A stretch of 64,000 bases of DNA from Panicum virgatum (Eukaryota; Streptophyta; Magnoliopsida; Poales; Poaceae), in the NCBI RefSeq assembly GCF_016808335.1, contig NC_053149.1, forward strand, positions 35,728,118 through 35,792,117, read 5' to 3'. The notes beneath the pieces were generated by a model that had not been told where the DNA came from, ran no database searches, and was given only the letters and a program-made list of their open reading frames with translations. Position 1 is the first letter of the stretch, and the number at the start of each line of letters is the position of its first letter. Shown piece after piece: positions 23,346 through 36,633 of this stretch. The translations under genes and the position numbers were made by a program.

Positions 23346-26300
23346 TTAGCTGGGCTGGCTAGCAAAGAGATCTGGATAGGTCTTCTTCAGCTCATCTTCT
23401 CGCTCCCAAGTAGCCTCAGCTTCATTGTGATGACTCCACTGAACTCTGCACATCTTGATGTGCTTGTTCCGAGTAACCCTCTCTGATGTCTCCAGAATCT
23501 TCACCGGATGCTCAGTAAAAGTCAGATCTTCCTGCACATCGACTCCATCCAGGGGTGCCTGCTCCTCGGGTACTCGCAAACACCTCTTCAGCTGAGATAT
23601 ATGGAAGACATCATGAACTCCTGAGAGGCTGAGAGGTAACTCCAGGCGATAAGCAACTTCGCCTTTCCACTCTAGCACCTTGAATGGTCCCACATAACGA
23701 GGTGCTAACTTCCCCTTGACATTAAACCTGTGGATTCCTCTCATCGGAGACACCTTCAGGTACACATAATCACCAACACTGAAAGTCAGGTCCCTCCGTT
23801 TGCCATTAGCATAGCTCTTCTGTCTGCTCTGTGCAATCCTCAGATTTTCTCGCACAGCCTGAACCATCTGCTCTGCGTCATCTATGATCTCAGGGCCAAA
23901 GAGCTGCTTCTCACCAATCTGATCCCAATAGAGAGGAGTTCTGCACTTTCTGCCATACAATGCCTCAAAGGGGGACTTCTTCAGACTAGCCTGATAGCTG
24001 TTGTTGTATGAGAACTCAGCATATGACAGGCACTTATCCCAGCTAGTACCGTACTGAATGGCACAAGCTCTCAGCATATCCTCCAACACTTGGTTGGTTC
24101 TCTCTGTCTGCCCATCTGTCTGAGGGTGATAAGCCGTACTGAAACGCAGCTTCGTATCCAAAGAATCATGAAGCTGCTCCCAGAACCGAGAAGTGAACTG
24201 AGACCCTCTGTCAGATATGATCTTCTTGGGCACACCATGTAAGCAGACAATCCGAGAGATGTACAACTCTGCCAGTTTAGCACCGGAGTAAGTAGTGTTC
24301 ACCGGAATGAAGTGAGCAACCTTCGTCAATCGATCCACTACTACCCAAATGGAGTTGTACCCTTTCTGAGTACGAGGCAATCCAACAATGAAGTCCATAG
24401 TGATTTCTTCCCATTTCCACTCTGGAATCTTCAAAGGCTGTAACAGACCTGCTGGCCTCTGATGCTCAGCCTTGACACGCTGACAGGTGTCACAAATAGC
24501 CACGTACTCTGCCACTGAACGCTTCATCCCATACCACCAGAAGCGTTCCTTCAGATCATAATACATCTTCGTGCTGCCCGGATGAATAGAATAAGCTGTA
24601 TCATGGGCCTCACTCAGAATCAACTTCCGAAGATCATGCACATCAGGCACGCAGATCCGGTTCCTGTACCACAAAGTACCCTGATCATCCTCTCTGAAAT
24701 GAGGAGCCTTGCCCTTCTTGAGCAACTCACGAATCTCCTGCAGCTTCTCATCATCTTTCTGATGCTGCCGGATCTCTGACTCTAGAGTCGGTACCGCCTC
24801 AAATGCTGCACTGGAAGTATGATGCAAGAAGCCCAGACTCAACTGCTCGAACTCCTCGCATAACTCTGGAGGCATCTGGAATGCCACGGCCATGTTGACA
24901 TAACTTCTTCTGCTCAGAGTATCTGCTACAACATTGGCCTTGCCCGGATGATAGTGAATCTCCAGATCATAATCCTTGACCAACTCTAGCCATCTTCTCT
25001 TCCGCATGTTCAGCTCATTCTGCGTGAAAATGTACTTGAGGCTCTTGTGATCAGTGTAGATATCACACCACTGTCCATACAAGTAATGCCTCCAAATCTT
25101 CAGAGCATGCACAACTGCGGCTAACTCAAGATCATGAGTGGGATAATTCAAATCATGCCGACGTAACTGCCGTGAAGCATAAGCAATCACTCTGCCCTCC
25201 TGCATCAGAACACACCCAAGACCATCCTTCGAAGCATCACAATATACCGTGAACCTCTTCGTCTGGTCTGGCAGAGTCAGGACTAGCGCCGTAGTCAACC
25301 TTTTCTTCAGCTCATCAAAGGCCAACTGTCGCCCTTCAGTCCATACGAAAGCCACATTCTTCTCTAGCAAGGAAGTCAAAGGCTTCGCGATCTTGGAGAA
25401 ATTCTCAATGAACCTCCGATAATATCCAGCTAAGCCCAAGAATGACCTGACTTCCTTCACTGTCTGTGGTGTCTCCCACTCGAGTACATCCTTCACCTTA
25501 CTCGGATCAACAGCAATGCCTCCCTGAGAGATAACATGACCGAGGAATGGAACCTCGTCAATCCAGAACTCGCACTTGCTGAACTTGGCATACAGCTGAT
25601 GCTCTCTCAATCTCTGCAATACTGAGTCTCAGATGCTCCTCATGCTCTTCTTCTGTCTTGGAAAAGATCAGAATATCATCAATGAAAATCACCACGAAGA
25701 CATCCAGATAATCCATGAAGACCATGTTCATCAGATGCATGAAGAAAGCCAGGGCATTAGTCAAGCCGAAGGACATGACCGTATACTCATATAGCCCATA
25801 CTTGCATGTGAATGCCGTCTTCGGAATATCCCCAGGACGGATCCTCAGCTGAAAATAACCCGAGCGAAGATCAATCTTCGAGAATATACGAGCACCTCGA
25901 AGCAAATCAAAGAGATCCTCAATACGGGGCAGTGGATGCTTGTTCTTGATAGTGACTGCATTCAGCTCCCGATAATCCACACACATCCTCTTCGAGCCAT
26001 CCTTCTTATCTACCAGCAATAATGGGAAAGCCCAAGGAGAGAAGCTGCGACTGGATATAGCCCTTGGCTAGCAACTCATCAATAGTTTTCTTGACTTCTT
26101 CATGCTCTATAGGTGCCATACGGTAGGGCCGCTTTGCAATAGGAGCTGTGCCAGGCAAGAGATCAATACAAAACTCAATGGCACGTTCAGGCGGCATACC
26201 TGGCAGATCATCCGGAAAGACATCCGGGAACTCAGACACCACGCGAATACCGTCCGTGGGTCTAGCCTCCATCTGATGAAGAAATCCAGAAGGCTCTGAA

Positions 26301-26704
26301 GCACTGACTGTCACCTCTTGGCCATCAGATGTCGATAAGTGAACTGTCCGCTGAGCACAATCAATACGGACTCCCATCTGGTAAGGGTCTCCATGCACAA
26401 GATCACATCTATCCCCGAGGAGTCAATAACTATCAAGCCAGTGCGGAATTCTACCCCCTTTATGACAATACTAACTCTGGAGCATATAGAGCATGTACGA
26501 ATCTGACCCCCTAGGTGAGGTAACTACCATAGCTGTCCTCATACAAGAAACCGGTATACCATGCTGCTCGGCAAATGACTTGGAAATGAAAGAATGGGTA
26601 GCACCGGTATCGAAAAGCACTGTAGCGGGGTGAGAGTTGACCATGAACGTACCAATAACCACGTTAGGAGCCTCGGCCGCTGACTCGGCCGTCACGTGGT
26701 TCAC
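23346..26704 (-). pseudogene. pol: A2 pol: protease to chromodomain, frameshifted
   Basis: Protease (26704-26471) keeps the active site DTGATHSF. Reverse transcriptase spans about 26300-25300 with DYRELNAV and [11 protein letters not shown] single open frame from 25619 to 23346 covers the end of reverse transcriptase, RNase H ([10 protein letters not shown]), integrase (zinc-binding region, then D-D-E with [12 protein letters not shown]) and the C-terminal chromodomain ending [10 protein letters not shown]. Breaks relative to A1 are a disturbed stretch at 26400-26470, another near 26010-26040, and +1 at about 25620. The 3' two-thirds are intact and serve as the best reference for reading A1. 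Confidence 0.9.
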
Positions 26705-27918
26705 CCGACCCTGTGCAGGCGCCCTGGGCTGAGCTGGGCGCCCCTGCTGTCCCGCCTGCGCCTTCCGGGGGCAAGTGTTGGCGTAGTGCCCCGGCTGGCC
26801 GCAGTGATAGCAGACGCGTGCAAGTGTCGAAGCCTGCTGTCCGGTAGGAGCTGCCGGACGTGGATCCTGAGGTGCTGGCGGAGCTGGTAGAGCAGTATGA
26901 GCCGGAGGTGCCGGTAACCTCGGGCCCTGACCTGCCTGCTGCTGTCGAGGCGGGTACTGCTGCGGTCTCTGCTGGTACTGCTGAGGAGGCCGGTACTGCT
27001 GCTGGTACTACTGGGGCGGCTGGAGGCGAGGACGAGTGTTGCTGCCGGTAGCAACGGGGACAACCTTCCTCTTCTTGTCCTCCATCTCTAGGTGCTTGCG
27101 CTCAGTGTTGAGCGCACTGTCAACTAGATGGTTGAAGTCGTCGAAGCGGAGGTTGAGCAGCGCGTACTGGAGGTAGTCCTCAAGACCCTCCATGAAGTGC
27201 TCCTGCTTCTTGCGGTCATCCGCAACATCGGCAGGGGCGTAGTGAGCAAGCTGCAGAAAGCGATCACGATACTCCGTGACCGACATAGTCCCCTGAATTC
27301 ACAAAGACAGATAGATATCGGAAGATTAACTCAAGATTCATAAGGATAGAACAAGGGGCACTAGCTCAAAAGAAACCGCTGAATGATTATATTTAATATT
27401 ACCTGCTTCAGAGCAAGGAACTCCTTCTGCTTCATCTTCATAACGCCCGCGGGGACGTTGTGACTGCGGAAACGCTCCCTGAACTGGAGCCAAGTGAGAG
27501 CCTCACAGTCGTGAACTGGGTGGGACTCCCACCAGTCCAAAGCTGCCCCTCGCAGCTGTCCTGCTGCGTACAGAACTCGCTCCCGATCATCGCACTGGGC
27601 GATGTCCAGCTGACGCTCCACTGCATGGAGCTAGTCGTCAGCCTGAAGAGGGTCGGACGTGTGAGAAAACGTCGGCGGGTGACCCCTCAGGAACTCAGCA
27701 CGCCTATCGCGAGGCTGCGGCGGTGGAGGAGGCGGAGGCTGAGTGTGAGCCTGCTGAAGAGCCTGAACCGTGTTGTTCAGGGTAGCCATCATCTGCATCT
27801 GGAGCTGGAAGTACTGCTCCGGAGTCAAAGGCGGCGGCATCGGTATCCCGGTCCCCTGGGTGTTCTGACCCTGGTTGTTCTGCCCCTGCTGGTCAGAACC
27901 ACGCCTGGTGTTCACCAT
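26705..27918 (-). pseudogene. gag: A2 gag, intron-containing, broken
   Basis: It starts at the ATG at 27918 (MVNTRRGSDQQG). Exon 1 runs to 27403 and has a TAG at 27631-27633 where A1 has TGG. The intron is 27293-27402. Exon 2 begins at 27292 and hits a TAG at 27008-27010 where A1 has CAG. The Gln-rich linker and zinc-knuckle region are further disturbed between 27008 and 26705. The domain order is the same as in A1. Confidence 0.85.
27293..27402 (-). other. Intron inside A2 gag
   Basis: On the minus strand the 110-bp segment starts GTAATATT and ends GAATTCAG, at exactly the codon junction used in A1 (LALKQ|GTMSV, phase 0). It contains in-frame stops. Confidence 0.78.
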
Positions 27919-28471
27919 CTGATTTTGGACAAAAGATTTCACAAGTAAGGATATTGCAGGAATAAACTCAGATGGATATGATAACTCTTTGCGGAAAAAG
28001 ACTCAGCCATGATAAAGTAGACAGGATAGAGTGGACTGTTTTACCCCCAACGATCTAACTCATTTTATTAATTAGTTAACTTTAGCATAAGAGTGATTTT
28101 CTTTAAACAAATTTAAACTACTAAGCTATGCAATCATTCAAAAATCTAAATCAAACATATAGCATAATAACAAGCAGTCAATTTTCACGACTTAGCCGAG
28201 TTTAACATACGACTCGACTAACACGACGCGTCGCAGAACGTGCTATCGTGTTATTATAAAAGGGTCACCTAGCTAACTCATGGTGGTCAGATGACTGATT
28301 CAGGCCAAATCTACGAAAACTATTCTTCAGAGAGAGAAATCAAGGCAAGACGGGTAAAAGTCATAGAATTCAAGGGGTATAATAGTAAAATAGTTTCAGC
28401 AGACAAGGATTGGAGAGAAGAAGTCCTAAAACTCAACCAGTTCTATCTAGGCTTTGTCCTACAGTCGATAT

Positions 28472-28484
28472 GGCTCTGATACCA
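28472..28484 (-). other. A2 primer binding site
   Basis: On the minus strand it reads TGGTATCAGAGCC, three bases from the 5' LTR end, identical to A1. Confidence 0.9.
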
Positions 28485-28487
28485 CTC

Positions 28488-31400
28488 TGTAACACCCGGT
28501 TTATAAAAGAACATAAACCGAGCAATCATATACGTGCCAGGATCAAGTCACACGTATATACAACAGAATGAACAGTATATCATAGCACATATCACGTAAA
28601 AAGACATAATAAAGCGAATACGAATGTTATTTATTACATTAATGACAAAATGTCTGATACAGCGGAAGCGAAGTACAAAATACGAATAAAGCTCTCCGAA
28701 GCTGAAGCAGGGCGCCACAGGGACGTCGACTGGGAGACGAACACCTAGAAGTCCTCGTAGTCCTGGTAGCGCTGGACGAACTCCCTCGTGTTGGCAGGAA
28801 CTGAGCAGCAGTAGCGTAGCCAAGAGGAAAAAGTAGAGAAGAGGCAAGAGTGAGTACACAACTTGTACTCAACAAGTATAACACAAACTATGAGGCTCTA
28901 GGCTGGCTGACTCAACTGCATTAGCTTTTAAGTGTTGGCAAAATTTTATTAAAACTATTTACTACAAGTTGATGAATTACCATTAACCCGGTTACATAGT
29001 AATTAGTCAAATTTAATCATGATACTACTGAGAACCAAACCGAAACCAAGCCACCAAGGTAACTCCGAGAGGCACCTCCCTCGTCGGAAGGAGACAACCC
29101 CACTAATCAAAAGGAGGATCTGGGCCGCTCATAACCGTGAGCACGGCTAGTATACCAGTTTTACACTCTGCAGAGGTTGCACATCTTTACCCCACAAGTC
29201 GTGAGCTACGCCAGATGTTCATCACACTTCCTTAGGTGAGATGACTAGCGACTCACTACGAGGCCTTTACAAAGAATCTCGTTGGTAGGGAGTAACCGCG
29301 AGGGTGGATCGGCGACTATGGAGCAGGTCTAGTGGGCGTCAAGACACGAAGCACAGACGAGGCCACTCAGCACGAGGGCCATAGAAGCTTACCGCCCCTG
29401 CCCCGCAGGTAAGTTACTCCAAACCAAAAAGATCTAATTATTACGCCAAGTCTATCCCATTCTAGCCTTGTGGTAGCGCTGTTGTCCCAGGTTGTCGCTC
29501 TATGAACCGGTCCTTATGGAGAGTGGCCAACCAAGCACTAAGCACCGTGCTGGCCCCCTAAACCATGTTTCTACAAAAACCATATTTTAACGAGATGTGA
29601 GCCACCCAAGCACGAAGCACAGAGGGCCACTCTCAGAATTAAGTTCAAGTAAACCATTAATCAAATTAATTAAAAAGGACCAGAGTGTGTTATAGCGCGG
29701 CACCTAGCACAACTAACCAAAATGCAACCCAAGGTATTATATAAAGGATAAATGTGGCTAGGAAATCCTTATAGGCATACAGTATTAAATGCAGTATGAA
29801 ATTGTATTTAAAGATGATAGGTTGTTCATGTTATACTTGCCTTCCTCATACTGCTCTGGCTGCTGCTCAAAGTGCTCGGAAGACGGCTGCTCCTGGTACT
29901 GGTACTGGGGCTCCTCAGATGGATCAACATCTACTCACGAACACATGGCCAAAACAAAGCACAATAATAAGCATACAAGCAAACACTAATAAAAACAAAG
30001 AAACAGTACATCAATACATAAAAACAGCACACTAAACTAGTCTAAAACTATTCTACACGCTACAATGATCGCGTGGACATAAAGAACGCTTAAAACGGAG
30101 CTAAAACGCATAATCTAGGCCTAAAACAAGTTCCAGGGACCTATCTGCGAGAAAAACTAAGTTCCAGGGGATTTTCTGCAAAAACCGACGGCCTAAACGC
30201 AATTAAACCTTAGTTTCAGGGGCTAACGCGTAAAACTACCAAGGGTGGACGGCGGGTTCAATTTCTGGAGAGCTCAGGGTTTAAATCGTAAAAGCAGGGG
30301 CTTAACTGGAATTAAAATTGAACTGGCTGGGACGGCGGGTGGATTCTAGGAAAGCTGGGGGGGGTCTTTAACAAAATGTCCAGGGCGAACCGGTATGGAC
30401 AGATCAGATCCGTCGGATCTAGATCTAAAGGCCTAGGACGGAGAGGTAAGTTGGATCTAATCTCGTGCGTCCAAGGCAGATCGGGCGGCTGGGATTTAAC
30501 AGAGCGCGGGTCAGCGGCGCTAGTCGCCGGAGACCAGGCTCTGCGGCGGCGCTGCGCGGAAGCTCGCCGGACTTGGCCGAACTTGGCCGTCCAGGGGTCA
30601 AATCGACCCGTTTTTGGGTCTGGGGTGACCTACGGGGCGCGTGTAGTCCACCTGGGCTCTAAACGGAGCTCGGGGAGGCTCGGGGTGGCGCCAGCATGGG
30701 CGGCGGCGGGTCCACGCGGCGGAGACTCACCGGCGTGCGCTCGCGCGGCTGCTGGGGAGTACTACAAGCTAGGATAGCTAGCGTAAAGGTGCGGCGGGGT
30801 CTCGGGGGTGCTCACCGAGGTTCAAAACGAGCGTGGGGAGTCGTGCAGGGGGTCCGACGGCGAAGACCGGCGGCGAGGTCGTTACGGGCTCGTGGAGGAG
30901 GCGAAGCAGAGGGTCCTCGGGCGTCCCAGGCTTCACGGATCGATGCGCGGGGTTCCTGCGGAGATGTTACAGGGGTCAGTGCGGCCTGTGGTTCGCCGGC
31001 GGCTAGGAATCGAGCGGGCGGCGCGTCTTACCGGCGGCGGCCCTCCGGGCGGAAAACAACGGCGAGAGGGCTGTTTTCGGGGCTTGGGCAGCGGCGGCGG
31101 CGTGGATGGGATGCGCAGGGGTGCGGGGTGGGTTTAAAGAAAAAGAGCCCGCTAATCTCGGCGTGCCCGCTTGGCTGGCGCAGCGCGGGGATCGCGGCGA
31201 GCGGTTGTAGCACGGGGAAGGCGGATCTCATCGCGATTTCTGCGGAATTCCGGCTCGGGTGAAGTTTCTAGAAGGAGGAGGGGTTCTAGGAGGCCGGCCA
31301 GTGGACCTTGCGGGGCTAGAGTGGTCCATGGGCAGCGGGTCGCGGCGCTGCGGGGAAGAGCAGAGCTGCGGGCGTCACGACGGAGAAGATGGAGCTGCCA

Positions 31401-31960
31401 GGTGGGGCCGCGACGTCAGTGAGGAGAAGGCGGGGGCGCGGGGCGAGCGTGTCGCGCACGCGGGGCCGCTGCGCGCTGGCGGGTGGGCCCAGCGCTGGCA
31501 GGTGGCGACGCGCGAGAGAGGGCGCTAGCGGGAGCAGGCCGGCGCGAGCTGGGCCTGGGGTGTGGGAAGAAGGGGTGGCGCAAGGGAGGGAGTGGGCCGT
31601 TGCGGGCTGGGCCGCGGGAAAAAGGAGAGGGGTGAACTGGGCCCATGGGAAGGGAGTGGGAGGAGTGGGTTTGGGCTGTTGGGTTGGGCTGGGGTTTTGG
31701 GTTCCTTTCCTTTTCTATTTCTTTTCTAATTTCTATTTCTACTTCAAACAAAGTTTGAATTCAAATCAAAATTTGAATTCAAACCACACTCAAAACAATT
31801 TAAAACTATGCACCAGCATGAATGCAACAACAAAATTTAAACCTATGATAAAATTTTAATTGCTTATAGAACAAAAATTGAGATTAAATGCAAGTCTAGC
31901 ACAATAAACATTAGAAAATTTAAATAAAGCCAATTAAATTTATTATAAAATGCTGAAATT
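28488..31960 (-). repeat. A2 5' LTR, missing its outer 18 bp
   Basis: It aligns with 19821-23309 along its full length to TGCTGAAATT. The last 18 bp (ending GGGTGTTACA in the sister LTR) are replaced by an AT-rich junction. Confidence 0.93.
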
Positions 31961-31984
31961 TATTATAAAATTTATTATAAGATG
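31961..31984. other. A2/B junction with filler repeats
   Basis: TTTATTATA occurs three times across the join (31949-31980) and nothing else separates the two broken LTR ends. This looks like repair with templated filler. Confidence 0.5.
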
Positions 31985-32141
31985 CAAATCAGCATCTTCG
32001 CGGCATATTCCTCTGGTCCATCGGACGGACTCCCATCGGCCGATACCAACTCTGTGCATCTTTTGGTTTCTTTTGAATCGGCCACCTTTCCTTCACCGAA
32101 ATCACCTTTCTTGACACGTGTCAAAAAAAACAGTGTCAACA
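31985..32141 (-). repeat. B 3' LTR remnant
   Basis: It matches 39853-40007 (shared block CAAATCAGCATCTTC through GACACGTGTCAAAAAA). The end (GTGTCAACA) marks the LTR start on the minus strand. Confidence 0.75.
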
Positions 32142-32332
32142 CATGCAGCTTCGCTTCCCGTGCGGGTGGCGAGTGAAAATCTCTTCTTTGCCCTCAACCC
32201 TTCATCTTCTCGTCCGCACAATGGGAATCTGCCGATTCAACTTCCGTCTTTTTACCCCCCGCGTCCCTCGATTAGATCCAAGAGTAAAGGCTATGCTGGG
32301 GCATGCAACCGATTCACCTTCCCTGCCTTGGG

Positions 32333-32340
32333 CTATAAAT
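32333..32340 (+). promoter_or_regulatory. TATA-like box upstream of the B opposite-strand gene
   Basis: CTATAAAT lies 103 bp before the ATG at 32443, in a GC-moderate stretch. It is a plausible core promoter on the strand opposite to the element. This is inference from sequence only. Confidence 0.45.
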
Positions 32341-32442
32341 CACCCCATCAGCACTGTATTTTTTTCATCGGCCAAAGCTTTCTTTGCCTTCTTCTTCGTC
32401 CAGCCCAAAAAACCCTAGCCTCATCTCCTTCTTCAAGACAGA

Positions 32443-33175
32443 TGGCCAACAACAAGCGCATCGGTGAGGGCTCCTCCGATGCTCCTCCGCTGCTCCGCCC
32501 CCGTCTGGGGTAAGTCATTGTTTTCTTCTTTATCAATGCTGCATCTCTGATCTGCTTTTGATCATCTGCTCTTCTCTGTAGATACGCCGCCATGGAACTC
32601 CCCCCCCCCCAAACTTCCGGATCATGGATGCAGGCACCCAAGAGTACATCCGTGACCTCCTCCGCCAGCTCAACGAGGCTCGTAGTGACCTCGACCGGGC
32701 ACGGATAGACCAGGTCATCATCCGCAGCCAACTCACCAGCGCCGACACCAAGGCCGCAAGTAAGTTTTGGAACCATGTCTTCTTTAAGGACCTTCAGATC
32801 TTCCACTCTAATCCCTTCCTCTTTCTTAGAGCTGGAGGCACAAGTCCAGTCTCTACTAGACGCCGCCCGAGTCGCCATTGACTCGATGAATGTGAGAGGG
32901 ACACCGTCACCGCACGCCTCCAGAACATTCCAGCCCACATCACCGAGGTCGCCGAGTACAGGGCTCACGAGGGCACCGCCAGAGCCATCGCCGTCGTCTC
33001 CACCATGTCTGGGGCGGACTACCGGCAATGGGCGCCTACCTTCCCCGAGCCAGGGCCGCAGCGCGATGCCTTCGAGGAGCTTGTTGAGGACCTCTACTAC
33101 CCTGCTGATGCCATCGCCCGTGACGTCAGCTCGGAGGGGGTCATTAGCAACCTCTTCGGGGAAGAGTCAGACTAG
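32443..33175 (+). pseudogene. Opposite-strand extra gene of Tat element B, slightly broken
   Basis: Exon 1 (32443-32509) begins MANNKRIGEG and ends at a GTAAGT donor. Exon 2 (32582-32761) ends at another GTAAGT, and exon 3 starts after an AG near 32829 and runs to TAG at 33173-33175. Exon 2 crosses a ten-C run (about 32597-32606) that puts the downstream frame (MDAGTQEYIRDLL) out of phase. A 2-bp excess near 32890 shifts exon 3 again. Beyond it the frame reads acid-rich to the end (SNLFGEESD). The helical middle (RQLNEARSDLDRARID) is probably a coiled coil. Domain function is unknown. It is the counterpart of the intact D gene. Confidence 0.6.
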
Positions 33176-33529
33176 GTTGTAGCATGTAATAGCCTATTCT
33201 GGCTTTTGTAAATGTAATCAATGAATGGCTCCTCTCGTTGGCTCTTGTCTTCTGTCTTTATTATATTTTGCATTAATTTCTATCTTGCAGTCGCTCCAAA
33301 TATACCAATACCTTGTTGCGATCACAATCGAACCACAAAACCAAGTCAAACCTAAACCATGAATCTCTGGATTAGATTTTTTGATCTAAGGGCGATACAT
33401 GTCATATCAGCCACAAAAACACTTGAACGCATTACGATACGATCAAGCCTTTTCTTATTTTTCGTGCTAAAGGCGATACACTCCCTGCATCGGCTATCTT
33501 GAATTCAACCGATCTTTTTACTTAATCGG
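33176..33529. other. Spacer between the B extra gene and B pol
   Basis: No gene is seen. The two coding regions converge here. The strand facing pol is AT-rich and the GGCGATACA-type word occurs more than once. Confidence 0.4.
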
Positions 33530-36500
33530 CTATGCATCTACCCAAACGCTTGGGTAATATTTCTTCAGATACTTCCCATTAAGAGCTCTAGAATACTCTT
33601 CCCCTTCGAGTGTCTCTAAAATATAGGCATTGCCATGAACGCATCTGTTTACTCTGAATGGTCCTTCCCACGTTGGCGACCATTTGCCGAATTTTGAACT
33701 CTTTGTTCCTATCGGCAGTATCAACTTCCAAACCAATTCTCCTTGATCAAAAGTTTTGGCTTTTACCTTTTTATCATACCACCGGCTAATTCTGGCTTTA
33801 TTCGCCACAACATTTACAAGAGCCTCCAGCCAATGACCAGCCAAATCTTCCAATTCATCTTTCATCAGAGCAGAATACTCATCAGCTGTCAATTGATTCT
33901 GAAACGTGACACGCCGTGAATCAAGTTTCAACTCCCATGGGAGAACAGCTTCATGTCCGTATACCAAATGATATGGAGACACCTTTGTAGCACCATGACA
34001 AGCCATTCTGTATGCCCATAAAGCTTCATGAAGTACAATATGCCACTTTCTAGGATATTCATCAATCTTTCTTTTGATCAATTTGATGACTCCTTTGTTA
34101 GATGCTTCTGCTTGACCATTAGCTTGGGCATAATATGGAGAAGAATTCAACAATTTAATCCCCATTCCAGTGGCAAATTCCTCAAATTCATCTGACATAA
34201 ACATAGTACCCTGATCGGTAGTAATGGTTTGTGGAATACCAAACCGATAGATAATATGTTTTCTAACGAATTCAATCATCTCTTTCGACGTAACATTCTT
34301 CAGAGGAATTGCTTCAACCCACTTGGTGAAATAATTAGTGGCCACCAAGATAAACTTATGATTTTTACTAGATGGAGGATATATCTGGCCGATCAAATCA
34401 ATTCCCCATCCTCTAAATAGCCACAGCTTGATTGTGGGATTCATGGCTGACGCAGGAACTCTTTGCACGCTTCCAAACTTCTGACATTCTTGGCAACCTC
34501 TGTAATATGTGAAGCAATTTTCCAGCATCGTCGGCCAAAAATATATGTTCCTCCTGATCACCCATTTCATCTTATAATCCGATTGATGGGATCCACAGAC
34601 ACCTTCGTGAATTTCACCCATTAATACCTTATCTTCTTCTTTATCGATGCATTTGAGCAAGACTCCATCAATCGTCCGATAATATAAATCTCCCTCCAAC
34701 AATACATAGTTGATTGCCTGGAATCTGATTTTTCTGCTCACTTTTTTGGATGGATCTTTCAAATAATCAATAATCTCTTTCCTCCAGTCATCGGCTGTTA
34801 ACTCCGATGACATTATTCTTTCCATCGGCCGATATCCTGAAGCATGCTGAGCCAACCGATTTGCATCACTGTTATCAAATTTGGGAACATGCTCGATGGT
34901 TACCTTCTTGAATTCTTTCAGCAGCCGGAGACATTCTTCATGATATAATTGTAAAATATCATCTTTGCATTCATACTCCCCAACTAACTAATTAATCACC
35001 AGCATAGAATCTCCAAAAATCTCAACAGCATCGGCTTTGATCTCTCAAAGTAATTGAATTCCCTTGAGAATAGCACGATACTCAGCTTGATTATTGGTTG
35101 CAGATGCTTCAATTGGAAACGAGAACTCAAAATTTGACCCCCGAGGGGAAATCAGCACCACACCAATTCCAGAACCATTCCCACATAAAGATCCATCAAA
35201 GAATAAAGCCCAAGGAATAAGATCTACCATGTTTAGCTCTGGTCCACAATGTTGCATATCAAAATCGGCTACGGCTTGACCCTTAACTGCTTTAACCGAT
35301 TCATATCTCAAATCAAATTCTGACAATGCCAAAATCCATTTCCCTATTCCTCCTGGTTTCAGTATCCAGCAACCTTCTGCTCACAAAATAAATAGCTCTT
35401 TCTTTTCCTTCAAATTTTTCAATAAGGGCTGATCCGATAGCACGTTCATCAGCTGATAAATACAATTTAAACGGCTTGTGCTTTTGAGGAGGAACCAACA
35501 CCGGAGGATTTACCAGATAATGTTTGATTTCATCCAATGCCTTCTGATGTTCCTCTCTCCATACAAATTCCTGATCGGCCTTCAATTTCAGTAAAGAACT
35601 GAACGGCTAATTTTTTCCTGAAAAATTAGATATAAATCTTCGAATAAAATTAATCTTGCCGATCAATGACTGAAATTCAACCTTCGTTGTAGGGGCTGCA
35701 ACATTGTCGATAGCTGATATAGTCTTCTGACTAATTTCAATTCCTCGTTCATGTACCATAAAACCCAAGAATTGGCCAGCTGATACGCCAAAAGCACACT
35801 TGTTTGGATTCATCTTCAAACCATGTCTCCTGGTGCATTCCAGAGCTCTACGAAGATCGACCAAATGTTCTTGGTGCCCCTTTGACTTTACAACCACGTC
35901 ATCAATGTATATCTCCACAATTTTGCCGATGAGTTCATGAAAGATATAATTCATGGCTCTCTGGTACGTAGCACCGGCATTTTTTTAATCCGAAGGTCAT
36001 GACTACCCACTCGAATAAACCGAGATGTCCTGGACATCTGAATGCAGTCTTGTGAATGTCTTCTTTTGCCATAAAAATCTGATTGTATCCAGCATTTCTA
36101 TCCATAAAACTGATCACTTTGTGCCCAGCAGCAGCATCTACCAACATATCAGCTATTGGCATAGGGTAACCATCCATCGGCGTAGCTTTGTTGAGATCCC
36201 TGAAATCAATGTACACTCGTAGTTTTCCATTTTTCTTGTAAACAGGAACCACATTAGAAATCCATTCGGCATAACGACACTGCAGAATAAAATTAGCTTC
36301 AATTAACTGTGTAATCTCGGCCTTTATATCTGGCAAAATCTTAGGATTACATCAGCTCGCTCCTTGTTGATATGGCCGATATCCCAGTTTTATAGGCAAA
36401 CGATGTTCCACAATAGATCTATCCAAGCCAGGCATCTCATAGTATTCCCAAGCAAAGCAATCTTTGTACTCTCTTAATAAACTTTTTAGTTCCTGCTTGT

Positions 36501-36633
36501 ATTTGGGATCTAAGTTGGCGCTAATAAACGTCGGCCTCGGTCTATCACCATCCCCGATGTCAATTTCCTCTAGTAAATCGGCCGACGTAAACCCATGCCC
36601 CAACTTCCCTTCTTCCTCTAGGAACTCATCCAT
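33530..36633 (-). pseudogene. pol: B pol: reverse transcriptase, RNase H, integrase, broken
   Basis: The minus-strand order is a pre-RT segment (36633-36352), RT (36336-35607, with RVYIDFRDLNKA and YIDDVVVKSK, split by a frameshift near 35950), a thumb/connection segment (35585-35313), RNase H (35332-35045, NNQAEYRAILKG) and integrase (34855-33530, intact over 441 codons). The integrase has a zinc-binding region (HEGVCGSHQ and CQECQKFG) and the D-D-E core (GIDLIG, TTDQG). A stop lies near 34986. I do not see the protease Asp motif. It is non-functional but fairly young, judging by the long open integrase. Confidence 0.85.

Larger units (their letters stand above)
19821..31960 (-). mobile_element. 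Ty3/gypsy chromovirus A2 (Tekay/Del-like), nearly complete
   Basis: A2 is of the same family as A1 but on the minus strand. It has a 5' LTR (28488-31960), primer site, leader, gag with intron, pol with chromodomain, polypurine tract and a 3' LTR (19821-23309). The two LTRs show only scattered differences by eye, so insertion was fairly recent. The outer 18 bp of the 5' LTR are gone at the junction with element B, so the target duplication (left flank CAGAC) cannot be confirmed. The left end sits inside element D. Coding is broken by stops and frameshifts, though pol from 25619 to 23346 is one open frame of 757 codons. Confidence 0.93.
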
